64,000 bases of DNA from Pseudovibrio sp. Alg231-02 (GTDB lineage Bacteria; Pseudomonadota; Alphaproteobacteria; Rhizobiales; Stappiaceae): contig NZ_FREX01000001.1 in NCBI RefSeq assembly GCF_900143565.1, positions 133,640 to 197,639 of the forward strand, read 5' to 3'. The first letter of the stretch is position 1, and the number at the start of each line of letters is the position of its first letter. Position numbers and translations under genes: made by a program. The notes under the pieces are model-generated. The model was not told the origin of the DNA and did no database searches. It worked only from the letters and a program-made list of their open reading frames with translations. Positions 37,042 to 45,590 of the stretch are shown here, piece after piece.

Positions 37042-38028
37042 TCACGAATGACGAATGCGTGGATCGGTCAGCACCAGCAGAATGTCTGAAAGCAACGTGC
37101 CGATGATGGTGAAGACGCTCAGTATGAGAATGAAGCCACCAGCCAGATACATGTCCTGGTTCTGCAAGGAGCGCAGAAGCAGTGGGCCGGTTGTCGGGAG
37201 GTTCAGCACCACTGCTGTGATGACATCGCCAGAAATGAGTGCAGGCAATGCCCAACCTACGGTGGAGATGAACGGGTTGAGAGCAACGCGCACCGGGTAG
37301 CGCCAGACGACCTGTCGTTCGCTTAAGCCTTGTGCATAGGCGGTCTCAACATACGGTTTGCCCAGCTCTTCCAGCATATTGGCGCGCATGATGCGCAACA
37401 GGCCAGCTGCACCACCCGTGGAGAGTACGAGAACGGGTACCCAAAGGTGGGAGAGAAGGTCACCGAATTTAGCAAAGGACCACGGTGCATTTTCGTAGGC
37501 TGGCGAGAACAGACCGCCAACGTGGAAGTTGAAGTAGAGGAAGCCCATCCACATCAGCACCAAGGCGAGTAGGAAGTCTGGAATACCACGTCCGAGGAAG
37601 CCAAGAACGGTGAACAGATGGTCGAGGAACGAATACTGGCGAGTTGCAGAATATACGCCAATTGGAATAGCGATCGCCCATGTCATCAACAATGAGAGCA
37701 TGGAGATCAGCAGCGTGAGACCGATACGATCCCAGATCAGCTCAGATACCGGGAGTTTCCAGTCGAGAGACAGCCCGAAGTCACCATGAAGCAGGATTCC
37801 GCCGATCCATGTGAGGAACTGCTCGTACATTGGACGGTCCAAACCAAACTCATGACGAATGTGAGCAGCTGTTTCCGCATCAATAACTTCACCAGTTTCT
37901 ACCAGTTCTGCAATGTATGCTGTTACATAATCACCCGGTGGAAGCTGAATGATAACGAATGTGGCAATCGTGATAACGATCAATGTCGGGATCGACCACA
38001 GTAGGCGATGCGCAATATAACCTGCCAT
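37042..38028 (-). CDS. Oligopeptide-type ABC transporter permease (OppB-like)
   Basis: A 328-residue inner-membrane permease with the usual N-terminal helix (RLLWSIPTLIVITIATFVII), GDFGLSLDWKLPVSELI, and the contact loop AYAQGLSERQVVWRYPVRVAL, cited here in parts. It follows the binding-protein gene after 97 bases and precedes the OppC-like permease by 7. Confidence 0.93.
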   Translation of the reverse strand: MAGYIAHRLLWSIPTLIVITIATFVIIQLPPGDYVTAYIAELVETGEVIDAETAAHIRHEFGLDRPMYEQFLTWIGGILLHGDFGLSLDWKLPVSELIWDRIGLTLLISMLSLLMTWAIAIPIGVYSATRQYSFLDHLFTVLGFLGRGIPDFLLALVLMWMGFLYFNFHVGGLFSPAYENAPWSFAKFGDLLSHLWVPVLVLSTGGAAGLLRIMRANMLEELGKPYVETAYAQGLSERQVVWRYPVRVALNPFISTVGWALPALISGDVITAVVLNLPTTGPLLLRSLQNQDMYLAGGFILILSVFTIIGTLLSDILLVLTDPRIRHS

Positions 38029-38125
38029 ATCCCTTTTCCGTTTTATTGTACTTGTAAGGACGCATTGAAGTTGTGAACTGGCGGCGGCATCGGGATCCCC
38101 GCCACCAGTTCAACCGCAAGGCAGG

Positions 38126-40027
38126 TTAATCTTGGGAGAAATAGAGCTGCTGCGGATATGCGAGGCCAACGCCGCGTAAAGCGTCGTCGTGGACGAACCC
38201 CGCAGGGAAGTTTTTCAGGCTGTTTTTGCGCACGTAGATTGCAGGCGTTTCACCAACGAGCCCCACATGCCAGCCGTATTGTTTGTGCAAGGTCACCATC
38301 TGCTGCGCATAGACATTTGCTTCTTCAAGGCTATGTGCTGTTTGGGCGCTTTCCCATGCTTTCCAGACTTCTCTGATCGGATGATCTTTCGGCGGCTCTT
38401 CACCGGCCTTACCGTTGGTGCTCCACCAGTTGAAGTAGCTCTGTGCAAAGCCATAGCGACCAAGGAACCGAAGCGGGTCAGCTGTAATGACGGAGGAACG
38501 ATCAAACGTGTCGAGGACCATATCGAAGTCCGCCGTATCAACGTGCTGCTGGTAGAGCGTGCGATCGATAATACGCACCAGAACTTCAATGCCAACATCC
38601 TGCCAGTAGGTACGGACCACTTCGAGCAGTTCGCCCTGGATATCCCAACGGGTTTCCAACACGAGGCTGAGACGACGACCATCAGACATCAGACGATAGC
38701 CATCCCCGTCTTTCTCGGTCAGGCCGATCGCATCCAGAAGCTCTGCGGCTTTGTCCGGGTCATACTCTGTCCAACGCGCTTCAGCTTCCTCGTCGTAGAA
38801 TGGAGAACCGGAGATCGGCGAAGCCTGACGCGCCTCACCTAAACCGGAGAACGCCAGTTCGTTGATCGTTTCGCGGTCAACTGAGATGTTTAGTGCTTCG
38901 CGGAAGCGGATGTCTTCGAACAGAGCCTGCTTGACCTCATCTTTGGAGTTGAGGTTCGGAATGATCGACCATGTCAGCGCCTTGGTCCATTTTTCAATGG
39001 TGTAGTCGCCCTTGGCCTCGTTTTCCTTCAGCAATGTGAAGTCAGCCACGTTGATGTGGCGGTTTTGGAGGTCAATCTCGCCCTGAATCGCCATGAAGTT
39101 GATGGCTTGCGGGTCCTGGAACAGGCGGTGCTCAATCTGGTCGATGTAAGGAAGCTGGTTTCCTTCTGCATCCACGCCGTAGTAATAAGGATTTCGCTCC
39201 ATCACCACGGTATCGGATGGCGGAGGTGTCTTCACGCGCCATGCGGTGAGAACGGGCATATTCGGGTTGAACCACCACGCCTGAATCTGGCCTTTGGAGT
39301 CCCAGAGATCTGTCCATTTCTTAGCGCCATACTTGGCAATGGCTGCCTCCAGCTTGGCAGAATCAGCGTAGGCTGGGTGATAGTCTTTGAGGTAGTGGAA
39401 GGGCTCGATGAAGCCAGGGCGATCCAGACCCGGACGGCCTGTGCTTTCTTTGGCCAGAACGGTCAGGAACAGCGGGTATGGCTTCTCAAAGGAAACAGTG
39501 AAGGTGTAATCATCAGCAAAAGACAGCTTCATTGGCACACCGTTGGAGGTGTACAGCGCCTTGATGGAGGGCATCAGATCTTCGTTGAGGAAGACGTCTT
39601 CATACCAGAACCGCACATCGCGGGTGGTGACGGGTGCGCCGTCGGACCAGCGCAGACCTTCGCGGATTGTGAAGGTGAACTCACGAGCGTCCTCACTTGC
39701 AGAGTATTCGCCGATCCAGCCTGGAACCAGAGACAGGTTCTTGTCGCCGTCCATGTAGGTTTCAACCACACGCTCTTCCATGAGCTTGGTTGGCCCCCAA
39801 CGGTCACTTGGGCCTTTGAACGCACGCTTCAGGACACCACCATAGGTGCCGATACTGTCGTAAACAGGAATAACGCGCGGATTTTTCGGCAGACGCTCTT
39901 CAACCGGTGGCAATTGACCGGCTTCAACCAACTGCTTGAGCATGGGCGCCTCGTTATAGGCCCAGCCATTGGCGGCCAGAAACGGCAGCGTCAAAGCAGC
40001 AATCGACGTGAGTGTAACGCTCTTCAT
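38126..40027 (-). CDS. Oligopeptide-type ABC transporter substrate-binding protein
   Basis: A 633-residue SBP_bac_5 family periplasmic binding protein with a Sec signal peptide (about 22 residues, cleaved near NGWA). FTFTIREGLRWSDGAPVTTRDV is the family core, cited in part. It is about 100 residues longer than peptide-binding members, as in homologues paired with GH105/GH28 genes. The ATG at 40027 has a GGGGGAG ribosome site. First gene of the operon, with a candidate LacI operator 168 bases upstream. Confidence 0.93.
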   Translation of the reverse strand: MKSVTLTSIAALTLPFLAANGWAYNEAPMLKQLVEAGQLPPVEERLPKNPRVIPVYDSIGTYGGVLKRAFKGPSDRWGPTKLMEERVVETYMDGDKNLSLVPGWIGEYSASEDAREFTFTIREGLRWSDGAPVTTRDVRFWYEDVFLNEDLMPSIKALYTSNGVPMKLSFADDYTFTVSFEKPYPLFLTVLAKESTGRPGLDRPGFIEPFHYLKDYHPAYADSAKLEAAIAKYGAKKWTDLWDSKGQIQAWWFNPNMPVLTAWRVKTPPPSDTVVMERNPYYYGVDAEGNQLPYIDQIEHRLFQDPQAINFMAIQGEIDLQNRHINVADFTLLKENEAKGDYTIEKWTKALTWSIIPNLNSKDEVKQALFEDIRFREALNISVDRETINELAFSGLGEARQASPISGSPFYDEEAEARWTEYDPDKAAELLDAIGLTEKDGDGYRLMSDGRRLSLVLETRWDIQGELLEVVRTYWQDVGIEVLVRIIDRTLYQQHVDTADFDMVLDTFDRSSVITADPLRFLGRYGFAQSYFNWWSTNGKAGEEPPKDHPIREVWKAWESAQTAHSLEEANVYAQQMVTLHKQYGWHVGLVGETPAIYVRKNSLKNFPAGFVHDDALRGVGLAYPQQLYFSQD

Positions 40028-40194
40028 CAAATTCTCCCCCAACACGTTTTGCCAGATCCTCCCCGCCAAAACGCATTACTTCTATTAATGCAACAAGCCC
40101 ACCCCACTGCACCTGGCAGCCCGAATATGACCTTGTTGACAATCGGTTACCTGGCAAAGATGACAGGAGCACCGTTTGACAACAAGGCGCCTTT

Positions 40195-40210
40195 ATGAAA
40201 ACTTTTTCAT
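40195..40210. promoter_or_regulatory. Candidate LacI-type operator for the uptake/pectin operon
   Basis: A 16-bp palindrome ATGAAAACTTTTTCAT with seven paired positions per arm and an unmatched centre. The same arms occur at 40430-40445. It lies upstream of the substrate-binding protein gene on the minus strand. Confidence 0.6.
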
Positions 40211-40429
40211 GATTGGTTCTTCAACTTACTTGAAGGTCATCACTCAATCTGGCTCATTTGCCACCAAAAGTTGAGCAATGCAGACTTTCTTAAATTTATT
40301 CATCACCTTAGATCATAATCACGAATGCGACTGCGAAGTTGTCTGAGTATCAAATGCGTATTGGATAAGTAATATTCATCAATCAGTTCCTTTCAGTGAT
40401 ACACAGCAGCACGCACGTAGGCGTTGCAC

Positions 40430-40445
40430 ATGAAAAGATTTTCAT
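40430..40445. promoter_or_regulatory. Candidate LacI-type operator for the regulator gene
   Basis: A 16-bp palindrome ATGAAAAGATTTTCAT, same arms (ATGAAAA / TTTTCAT) as the site at 40195-40210 but with a different centre. It lies 40 bases upstream of the regulator start, consistent with autoregulation. Confidence 0.6.
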
Positions 40446-40485
40446 TCAATAATTGCCTGTCCTATTGATGAATGGTGGAAGTCGC

Positions 40486-41535
40486 GTGGCAACGGGTATC
40501 AAGCAGATCGCAAAGCTTGCGAACGTCTCAATCAGCACTGTTTCCCACGTTTTGAACGCTTCCGCTCCCATCGGCAGTGAAGTGCAGGAACGTGTGTTAG
40601 GCATCGCGCGTGAGACCGGTTACCTCGCCAAGCGGAGACGTAAGGCTTCTATCTCCCTGCTCTCTACAGTGCTGCTGGTTGGCACCAAGAAAGCCTTCCC
40701 TAAGTCTGATCGCAACTTTGTGGCCTGGACTATGCTGAACGCCTTCAGGAAAGAATGCCAAAGCCGTGGTATTCGCCTCATTCCTCAGATCGAGGAAGAA
40801 AATGAAATCAATCCGGACAATATTGTAGAGGCCGTTGCAAAACACCGCCCTCAAGGCATCGCAGTCATGCAGGATGACAGGCAATGTCTCATCGATATGC
40901 TTTACAAACTGCCGTCTGCCTCCGTTATTCTGAGTGGGCAGGATCAGTCGATGAGAGTGGATACAGTTGCTCCCAGCAACCGTTTTGGGGCAAAGCTGGC
41001 GACTGATCACCTGCTGGAGCTGGGCCATAAAAAGATTGCCCTGCTCACCTGGGGCAATCGGCGGGTTGCGAAGCAACGGACTGAAGGGTTTCTGGATGCC
41101 TTCAGACAAGCTGGGCTCGACGTTCCTGTCTCCGACATTATCGATGTTGGCGACTATCAGCAGGATGTGGTGGAGACCAACTTCAGCAAATGGCTGAGTG
41201 AACACAATGGTCCCTCCCCGTACTCCGCGTTCTTTTGCTCAGCAGACAACGTTGCGCTTGGTGCGATGAAAGCCCTACAGACCCACGGCTACTCCGTCCC
41301 CAACGATGTTTCAGTTATGGGCTTTGACAATGCACTGTTTGGCGAACTGTCCAGCCCATCTCTTTCTACCATCCATGTTCCCATGGAAGAGATCGGTCAT
41401 GTCGCGCTGAATCTGTTGGAAGAAGCTTTAACCCTGCCTGATGGCGAGCGCAGTGCGCGCCGCGTGGAGCTTGGGTGCCGCTTGATCCTGCGCAACAGTA
41501 CGGGCGTTCCAAACTCGTCTTTTTCCAAGTCATAA
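40486..41535 (+). CDS. LacI-family regulator of the oligosaccharide operon
   Basis: A 349-residue LacI repressor. The helix-turn-helix is IKQIAKLANVSISTVSHVLN, followed by a sugar-sensing domain (GFDNALFGELSSPSLSTIHVP near the end, cited in part). The GTG at 40486 gives the standard spacing from start to HTH and follows GGTGGAAG; an ATG at 40468 or a TTG at 40453 are alternatives. It is divergent from the 11-gene uptake and degradation operon and is its likely repressor, with an unsaturated uronide or KDG-like inducer (inference). Confidence 0.9.
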   Translation: MATGIKQIAKLANVSISTVSHVLNASAPIGSEVQERVLGIARETGYLAKRRRKASISLLSTVLLVGTKKAFPKSDRNFVAWTMLNAFRKECQSRGIRLIPQIEEENEINPDNIVEAVAKHRPQGIAVMQDDRQCLIDMLYKLPSASVILSGQDQSMRVDTVAPSNRFGAKLATDHLLELGHKKIALLTWGNRRVAKQRTEGFLDAFRQAGLDVPVSDIIDVGDYQQDVVETNFSKWLSEHNGPSPYSAFFCSADNVALGAMKALQTHGYSVPNDVSVMGFDNALFGELSSPSLSTIHVPMEEIGHVALNLLEEALTLPDGERSARRVELGCRLILRNSTGVPNSSFSKS

Positions 41536-41908
41536 CACACCAACACCTTCCCTTAGGGGACCTCTTTTAGATTCAAGTAAGGTTAGAAGACGTTTTCTGC
41601 AGCCATCTTTTGGTGGGTTTGCCTTGCTTTCTATTGTCATCACATCAGCCCTAAAGCCCTATAGCGCTTACTTTTACCGCTGTGTCTGATGAGCCCAAAA
41701 CCATTGGTTACTCAGAGTGTTTTCTCTTGATTAGCAATCAAACAAAATTTGCGGCGTCCCGAAAGCAAATCTCTAAGAGGGCTGTTCTATATTCCCGCAA
41801 AGCACTATTGCGCATGGGTTCTCACCTACTTCTCCTATCGGCTTGCGCTGATGATGTTGGGAAATGTGCGGAAGTATTCCAATTTCCGCCGCAACATGAA
41901 TGTAGATA
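41536..41908. other. Intergenic region before the P450 gene
   Basis: No gene is supported in these 373 bases. Two short overlapping plus-strand frames (41682-41909 and 41749-41988) lack a ribosome site and family resemblance, and I do not call them. A 14-bp near-palindrome AGAAGACGTTTTCT (41585-41598, one mismatched pair) has a LacI-operator look. Confidence 0.35.
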
Positions 41909-43294
41909 ATGGAAAACAAGATTTCATTATATCGTCCGCCAGCACCCTATCCGGGAGAAGCCGCAGAAGGCTGGAGAAACTTCAGTAATTATTTGAGCTC
42001 TGACCCTCTTGGTGTCATCCCAAAGGAGCTGTACGAGTGCGCGATTTTTCAGTTTGACGATGATGACCCGCGTAAATTCCTCGTAAATGAGCCCAAGTTG
42101 CTGTCCCGAGTCCTGGAAGAGCAACAAGCGATTTTCCCAAAAGGCGGCGGAATTGCAGAGCTGTTGAAGCCGATCCTGCATAATGGTCTGGTTTCTGCAG
42201 AAGGTGTTGACTGGCAAGACCAGCATGAAATGGTTGCGCCTATTTTTTCCAACACCAGTGTCCGCATCTCGTTTGGCTATCTGCAAGAAGCACTCAGCTC
42301 CTTTGTTGAGCGTTTTCAGCAACACGCTGAGACTGGTCAAACCGTCAAACTGGCTGAAGAGATCAACTTTCTGGTTGCCGATGTTAATTTCCGCTGTGTG
42401 TTCTCAAAGCCCATTGAGATTCAGCTGGAGCATCAATGTTTCGACTCCATAATGAAATATGAGGAGGAAGTTGCTGGGACAGCGTTGGATCTGAAGCGCT
42501 TTACCGGTCGATCACAGCCGGTGTTTACGGAAGCTGCCTTGAAGACCGCAGAAGACGTGCGTGCTGTCATTTCGCAGATCATTGACGAGCACATGCATAA
42601 CAAGCCTCCAAACTCTCAAAACTTCTTTCAAGTGTTTCAGGATGCCCGTGTTCCATCGACCGGCAAGCGTTTCACGAAATCACAACTTGTTGACCAGGTC
42701 GCGAGCATTTTCCTCTCCAGCCACGAAACAACATCTGCAGCGCTGTGTTGGTCTGTCTATATTCTTGCGCAATGCCCAGAGATTGTTGAGCGCATCCGAA
42801 CAGAAGTGCAGCTGGTGACAGCTTGTGGCCGTATCTCTTATGAGCATCTGCCCCGTCTGCGTTTTACGCGTGACGTCTTTAAAGAGGTCCTGCGTCTTTA
42901 TCCACCCGTGCTTTATCTTTCCCGCGTTGCCCGTGAAGACACGACACTTGGGGACACTCTAATCCCTAAGGAATCCATGGTAATCATCAGTCCATGGGTT
43001 GTTCATCGCCACCGTTCATTCTGGGAAAATCCAGATATGTTCGATCCTGATCGATTTTCACGCGGAGAAGCGAAAGCAACACTTGGGAGCTATTTCCCCT
43101 TTGGTTTGGGCCCGAGAATGTGTACGGGCGCCAGCTACGTCACCTTCCTTGGAATTAAAGTGATCGCGCGATTGTGTACCATGTTTGATTTTGAAACACT
43201 CAACACTGATGACGTGCGCCCAGACAGTACTCTTTATTTAAAACCGTCGAGACCTGTTTTATGTAAAGTACATAAAAGGAAGTTTAGTAAGTAG
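41909..43294 (+). CDS. Cytochrome P450
   Basis: A 461-residue soluble bacterial P450 monooxygenase. The I-helix oxygen motif is SHETTS, the K-helix is KEVLR (ExxR), and the heme-binding loop FPFGLGPRMCTG has ligand Cys405. No N-terminal membrane anchor. It is closest in style to P450s that act on fatty acids or terpenoids (CYP4/CYP102-like core), but the substrate cannot be told. No ferredoxin or reductase gene is adjacent. It is 28 bases upstream of the acidic protein gene and probably co-transcribed with it, just before the T6SS cluster. Confidence 0.93.
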   Translation: MENKISLYRPPAPYPGEAAEGWRNFSNYLSSDPLGVIPKELYECAIFQFDDDDPRKFLVNEPKLLSRVLEEQQAIFPKGGGIAELLKPILHNGLVSAEGVDWQDQHEMVAPIFSNTSVRISFGYLQEALSSFVERFQQHAETGQTVKLAEEINFLVADVNFRCVFSKPIEIQLEHQCFDSIMKYEEEVAGTALDLKRFTGRSQPVFTEAALKTAEDVRAVISQIIDEHMHNKPPNSQNFFQVFQDARVPSTGKRFTKSQLVDQVASIFLSSHETTSAALCWSVYILAQCPEIVERIRTEVQLVTACGRISYEHLPRLRFTRDVFKEVLRLYPPVLYLSRVAREDTTLGDTLIPKESMVIISPWVVHRHRSFWENPDMFDPDRFSRGEAKATLGSYFPFGLGPRMCTGASYVTFLGIKVIARLCTMFDFETLNTDDVRPDSTLYLKPSRPVLCKVHKRKFSK

Positions 43295-43322
43295 TCGGAA
43301 GATCAAACGTCGAGGTTACCCA

Positions 43323-44498
43323 ATGGACCCCAAAGAACTACAACAGCTAAAAGCAGGCATTCAGAAGGCACGTAAGCAAGAAGTCAACTTTGCGTATTCG
43401 CCAAATAAGAATCCAAAGGAAGACGACGCTTTGATGATTCACCCGCGGAAAAAGCCAAAGATGCTTTTGGTCGCGGTGAAGAAAGAGACCCAGAACCCCA
43501 AGAGCATGTGTGGGGTTGTGACCATTAAAAGTAAGGAAATGACCATCGAATGCGTTGGTAAGCCACCTACCCAAGGGCTTATCAAAATGATGCGTAAGTT
43601 CCTAATCAGCCAAAAGCTGAACTTCAAGATCCATGTAAAAGATGAAGAGGGCAACACCGTTCACTCTGATCACGCAGAGGAAGAAGGTGCAGAGACTCCA
43701 GATCATATGCTGGATACGTTCTCTCATGAGACTGATGAAGTTTCAGACACCGGCAGTGATGAAGCTTTTACTGATGAAGAACTGGCTGCCAGTGGCGAAA
43801 GTCTGGAAGACACTGAAGACGACGAGGACACATCTGCTGAAGATGCCGCAGCAGCTGCCGCGGAAGACGCAGCACAAGAAGAAATACTGCGTGACAAGCT
43901 GACGTCGATCCTGGCTGCACTCACCCATAAAGTTGAGAAAGCTCTCGGCAAGGATGAGGAATATGACGGCAAGCTGAGGCAGCAACTTGCAGCGGTTGAA
44001 GCCTCCGTCAATGCGCTGGACGATCCCGGTACGCAATCAGGTGTGAAAGCGATGCTTGCTCTGTTGGCGCAGGCTCCAACGCCAGAGAAGGTCGACCAGA
44101 AAGAGGTCTTTGCCGCGATCAAAGAGTTTCAGGTTCAGCGTGCAAATGTTGAAACAGAAATTGGCAGTCTCCTTGACAAGCTAAAGGCACATTCAGACCC
44201 ACGGATGCGGCTCATTCAGGCTAAGGGCCCCTCTCAAGCATTGACCGGTGCAGCCAGTGTCCTGCAAGGGAATCTGGATGCGGTGCTCGGTGATCTGAAA
44301 GACTGGGGCACAGCTGATCCAAAGCAGAAAGTTGCTGTTGCGAAAAAGCTCTCTGCAAGTATCACAACGCTCAACAAGCATATGGCCTCAGATACACTGA
44401 TCAACTTGCTCGAGAAAAATCCACTCGGTGTATCAGTTTCAATCAAAAAGCCGATTGAAGCTGCGCTGAAAGATATCGAACAGAAGATTTCTATCTGA
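43323..44498 (+). CDS. Acidic three-part protein of unknown function
   Basis: An unrecognised 391-residue protein. Residues 1-110 are basic and beta-like (KKPKMLLVAVKKE and MCGVVTIKSKEMTIECVGK). Residues 116-187 are a very acidic, low-complexity linker of Asp/Glu/Ala/Ser. Residues 188-391 are helical. The last 80 residues resemble by eye the C-terminus of the 918-residue coiled-coil protein at 14290-17046. There is no signal peptide. It follows the P450 after 28 bases and is closed by a strong terminator. It could be an effector, adaptor or scaffold linked to the neighbouring T6SS; this is speculation from position. Confidence 0.85.
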   Translation: MDPKELQQLKAGIQKARKQEVNFAYSPNKNPKEDDALMIHPRKKPKMLLVAVKKETQNPKSMCGVVTIKSKEMTIECVGKPPTQGLIKMMRKFLISQKLNFKIHVKDEEGNTVHSDHAEEEGAETPDHMLDTFSHETDEVSDTGSDEAFTDEELAASGESLEDTEDDEDTSAEDAAAAAAEDAAQEEILRDKLTSILAALTHKVEKALGKDEEYDGKLRQQLAAVEASVNALDDPGTQSGVKAMLALLAQAPTPEKVDQKEVFAAIKEFQVQRANVETEIGSLLDKLKAHSDPRMRLIQAKGPSQALTGAASVLQGNLDAVLGDLKDWGTADPKQKVAVAKKLSASITTLNKHMASDTLINLLEKNPLGVSVSIKKPIEAALKDIEQKISI

Positions 44499-44504
44499 TC
44501 TAAA

Positions 44505-44548
44505 CGCCCCATGCTGCGGTCTTTGTAGCATGGGGCGACCTTTGTTTT
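44505..44548 (+). terminator. Terminator after the P450/acidic protein pair
   Basis: A perfect 11-bp GC-rich stem (CGCCCCATGCT, 44505-44515, with 44527-44537), an 11-base loop, then a T-rich tail (ACCTTTGTTTT). It starts 6 bases after the stop codon. Confidence 0.85.
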
Positions 44549-44576
44549 CGGGAACAAGCTGAAGGAGCACCCCGCA

Positions 44577-45590
44577 TTGCCTTGCTTCTGTTTTTGTCCA
44601 GATATCATTCCCGACATCAACCTCAACCTGCTTGTTCCTCTTGTGTTGAAGGCAGGAGAAGCGACGGCTTTGCCACGCATCAAAGGGCCTTCCCTTCGTG
44701 TCACATCCCCCCATCTGTTCATGCGGTTTCGTCCGTTCAACTTCCTGAGCCTTGCGCAACTTTTGGCGTTGAACGCCAGCATCAATCATCGCCTGACCGC
44801 AGCTGCCGACCTGGCTCTTCGGGTGACAGAGTCTGCAACACTTCCCGCTGCCAAGCTAAAACTGAAAAAGCTTGCGCAAACCTCAGCGAAGTTCGCACTC
44901 CCTCTTGCGCTGAAGCTTGGTTCCCTTCCCGGCCATATCCTTGCGAAATTGGGGCTTGCCGCGCAACTCATCCTTCAGATTAAGGGGCTCGGACTGAACC
45001 CGTTTAATCTCAATCTTGGCAAGCTAAATCTCATTCTCCCGAAGGCCAAAATCAATCTGCCTTTGCTTGGGCTCGTTGATCTGGGTCTGAAGCAGAATTT
45101 GAATATGAACGCTCAGGCTGATCTGAAGGCTCTTGCTAAGATGTTGGCTGACTTTGGCAACTGGAACCTTGGCTTCAAGTTCGATTTGAAAGCAGCATTC
45201 AAAATTTTGGCAGCTCTGAACATCATTGGTCTTTTGCAGCTGGCATTTGGCGAAAGTCTTTTCTCAGGAAACGTCAAAGCCTGGGCTCGCATTACTGCAA
45301 AGCTAAGCCTCTTTTCCAGATTGCTGCCCCAGCTGAACCTGAAACTGCCGACAGCTAAAGTGGATCTAAGTGATCTTGACCTGAACATTGGTCAGGCTGA
45401 CTGGCTTCGCAATGCAAACCGCATTTCAATGAGGGCATCTGCACGCGCATCACTTCGAGCATCCGCACGCCTCAATGCGGGTTTATTTGCCCGAACAGAG
45501 GCTGCCATTGGGCTCGCCTATGCCCTCTCCGCAGCTCTTAACATCAAGCCCACGACTAGGTGCTGTAGTCGCTGTGCGTTAATATTCTAA
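44577..45590 (+). CDS. Leu/Ala/Asn-rich protein with cysteine-rich ends, unknown function
   Basis: An unrecognised 337-residue protein translated from a TTG: GAAGGAG lies 10 bases upstream, and the next ATG (44721) would lose the cysteine-rich start MPCFCFCPDIIPDINLNLL. The body is low-complexity and amphipathic, with repeating Leu-Asn-Leu and Leu-Lys-Leu patterns, and short hydrophobic helices (IIGLLQLAFG), then Ala/Arg repeats (RASARASLRASARLNAG). It ends in RCCSRCALIF. Paired CXCXC and CCXXC at the two ends suggest metal binding or disulphides. The 3' end overlaps the convergent kinase gene by 35 bases. Proximity to the T6SS makes an effector role possible; evidence is positional only. Confidence 0.7.
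   Translation: MPCFCFCPDIIPDINLNLLVPLVLKAGEATALPRIKGPSLRVTSPHLFMRFRPFNFLSLAQLLALNASINHRLTAAADLALRVTESATLPAAKLKLKKLAQTSAKFALPLALKLGSLPGHILAKLGLAAQLILQIKGLGLNPFNLNLGKLNLILPKAKINLPLLGLVDLGLKQNLNMNAQADLKALAKMLADFGNWNLGFKFDLKAAFKILAALNIIGLLQLAFGESLFSGNVKAWARITAKLSLFSRLLPQLNLKLPTAKVDLSDLDLNIGQADWLRNANRISMRASARASLRASARLNAGLFARTEAAIGLAYALSAALNIKPTTRCCSRCALIF

Larger units (their letters stand above)
40028..40485. other. Divergent control region between uptake operon and its LacI regulator
   Basis: No gene is supported in these 458 bases. Besides the two operators listed separately, it holds an 8-bp inverted repeat (CCTTGTTG at 40131-40138 and CAACAAGG at 40180-40187) and two direct copies of TTGACAA (40136-40142 and 40176-40182). 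I could not fix a promoter. Confidence 0.45.

Noticed and set aside
39056-40198. 380-codon plus-strand open frame
   Set aside because: Antisense to the substrate-binding protein gene, which has a signal peptide and a strong ribosome site.
41585-41598. LacI-like near-palindrome AGAAGACGTTTTCT upstream of the P450
   Set aside because: One mismatched pair, single copy, and arms unlike the operator pair at 40195 and 40430; not enough to assign a regulator.
41682-41988. Two overlapping short plus-strand frames before the P450
   Set aside because: No ribosome site, no resemblance to anything, and the second runs into the P450 gene out of frame.
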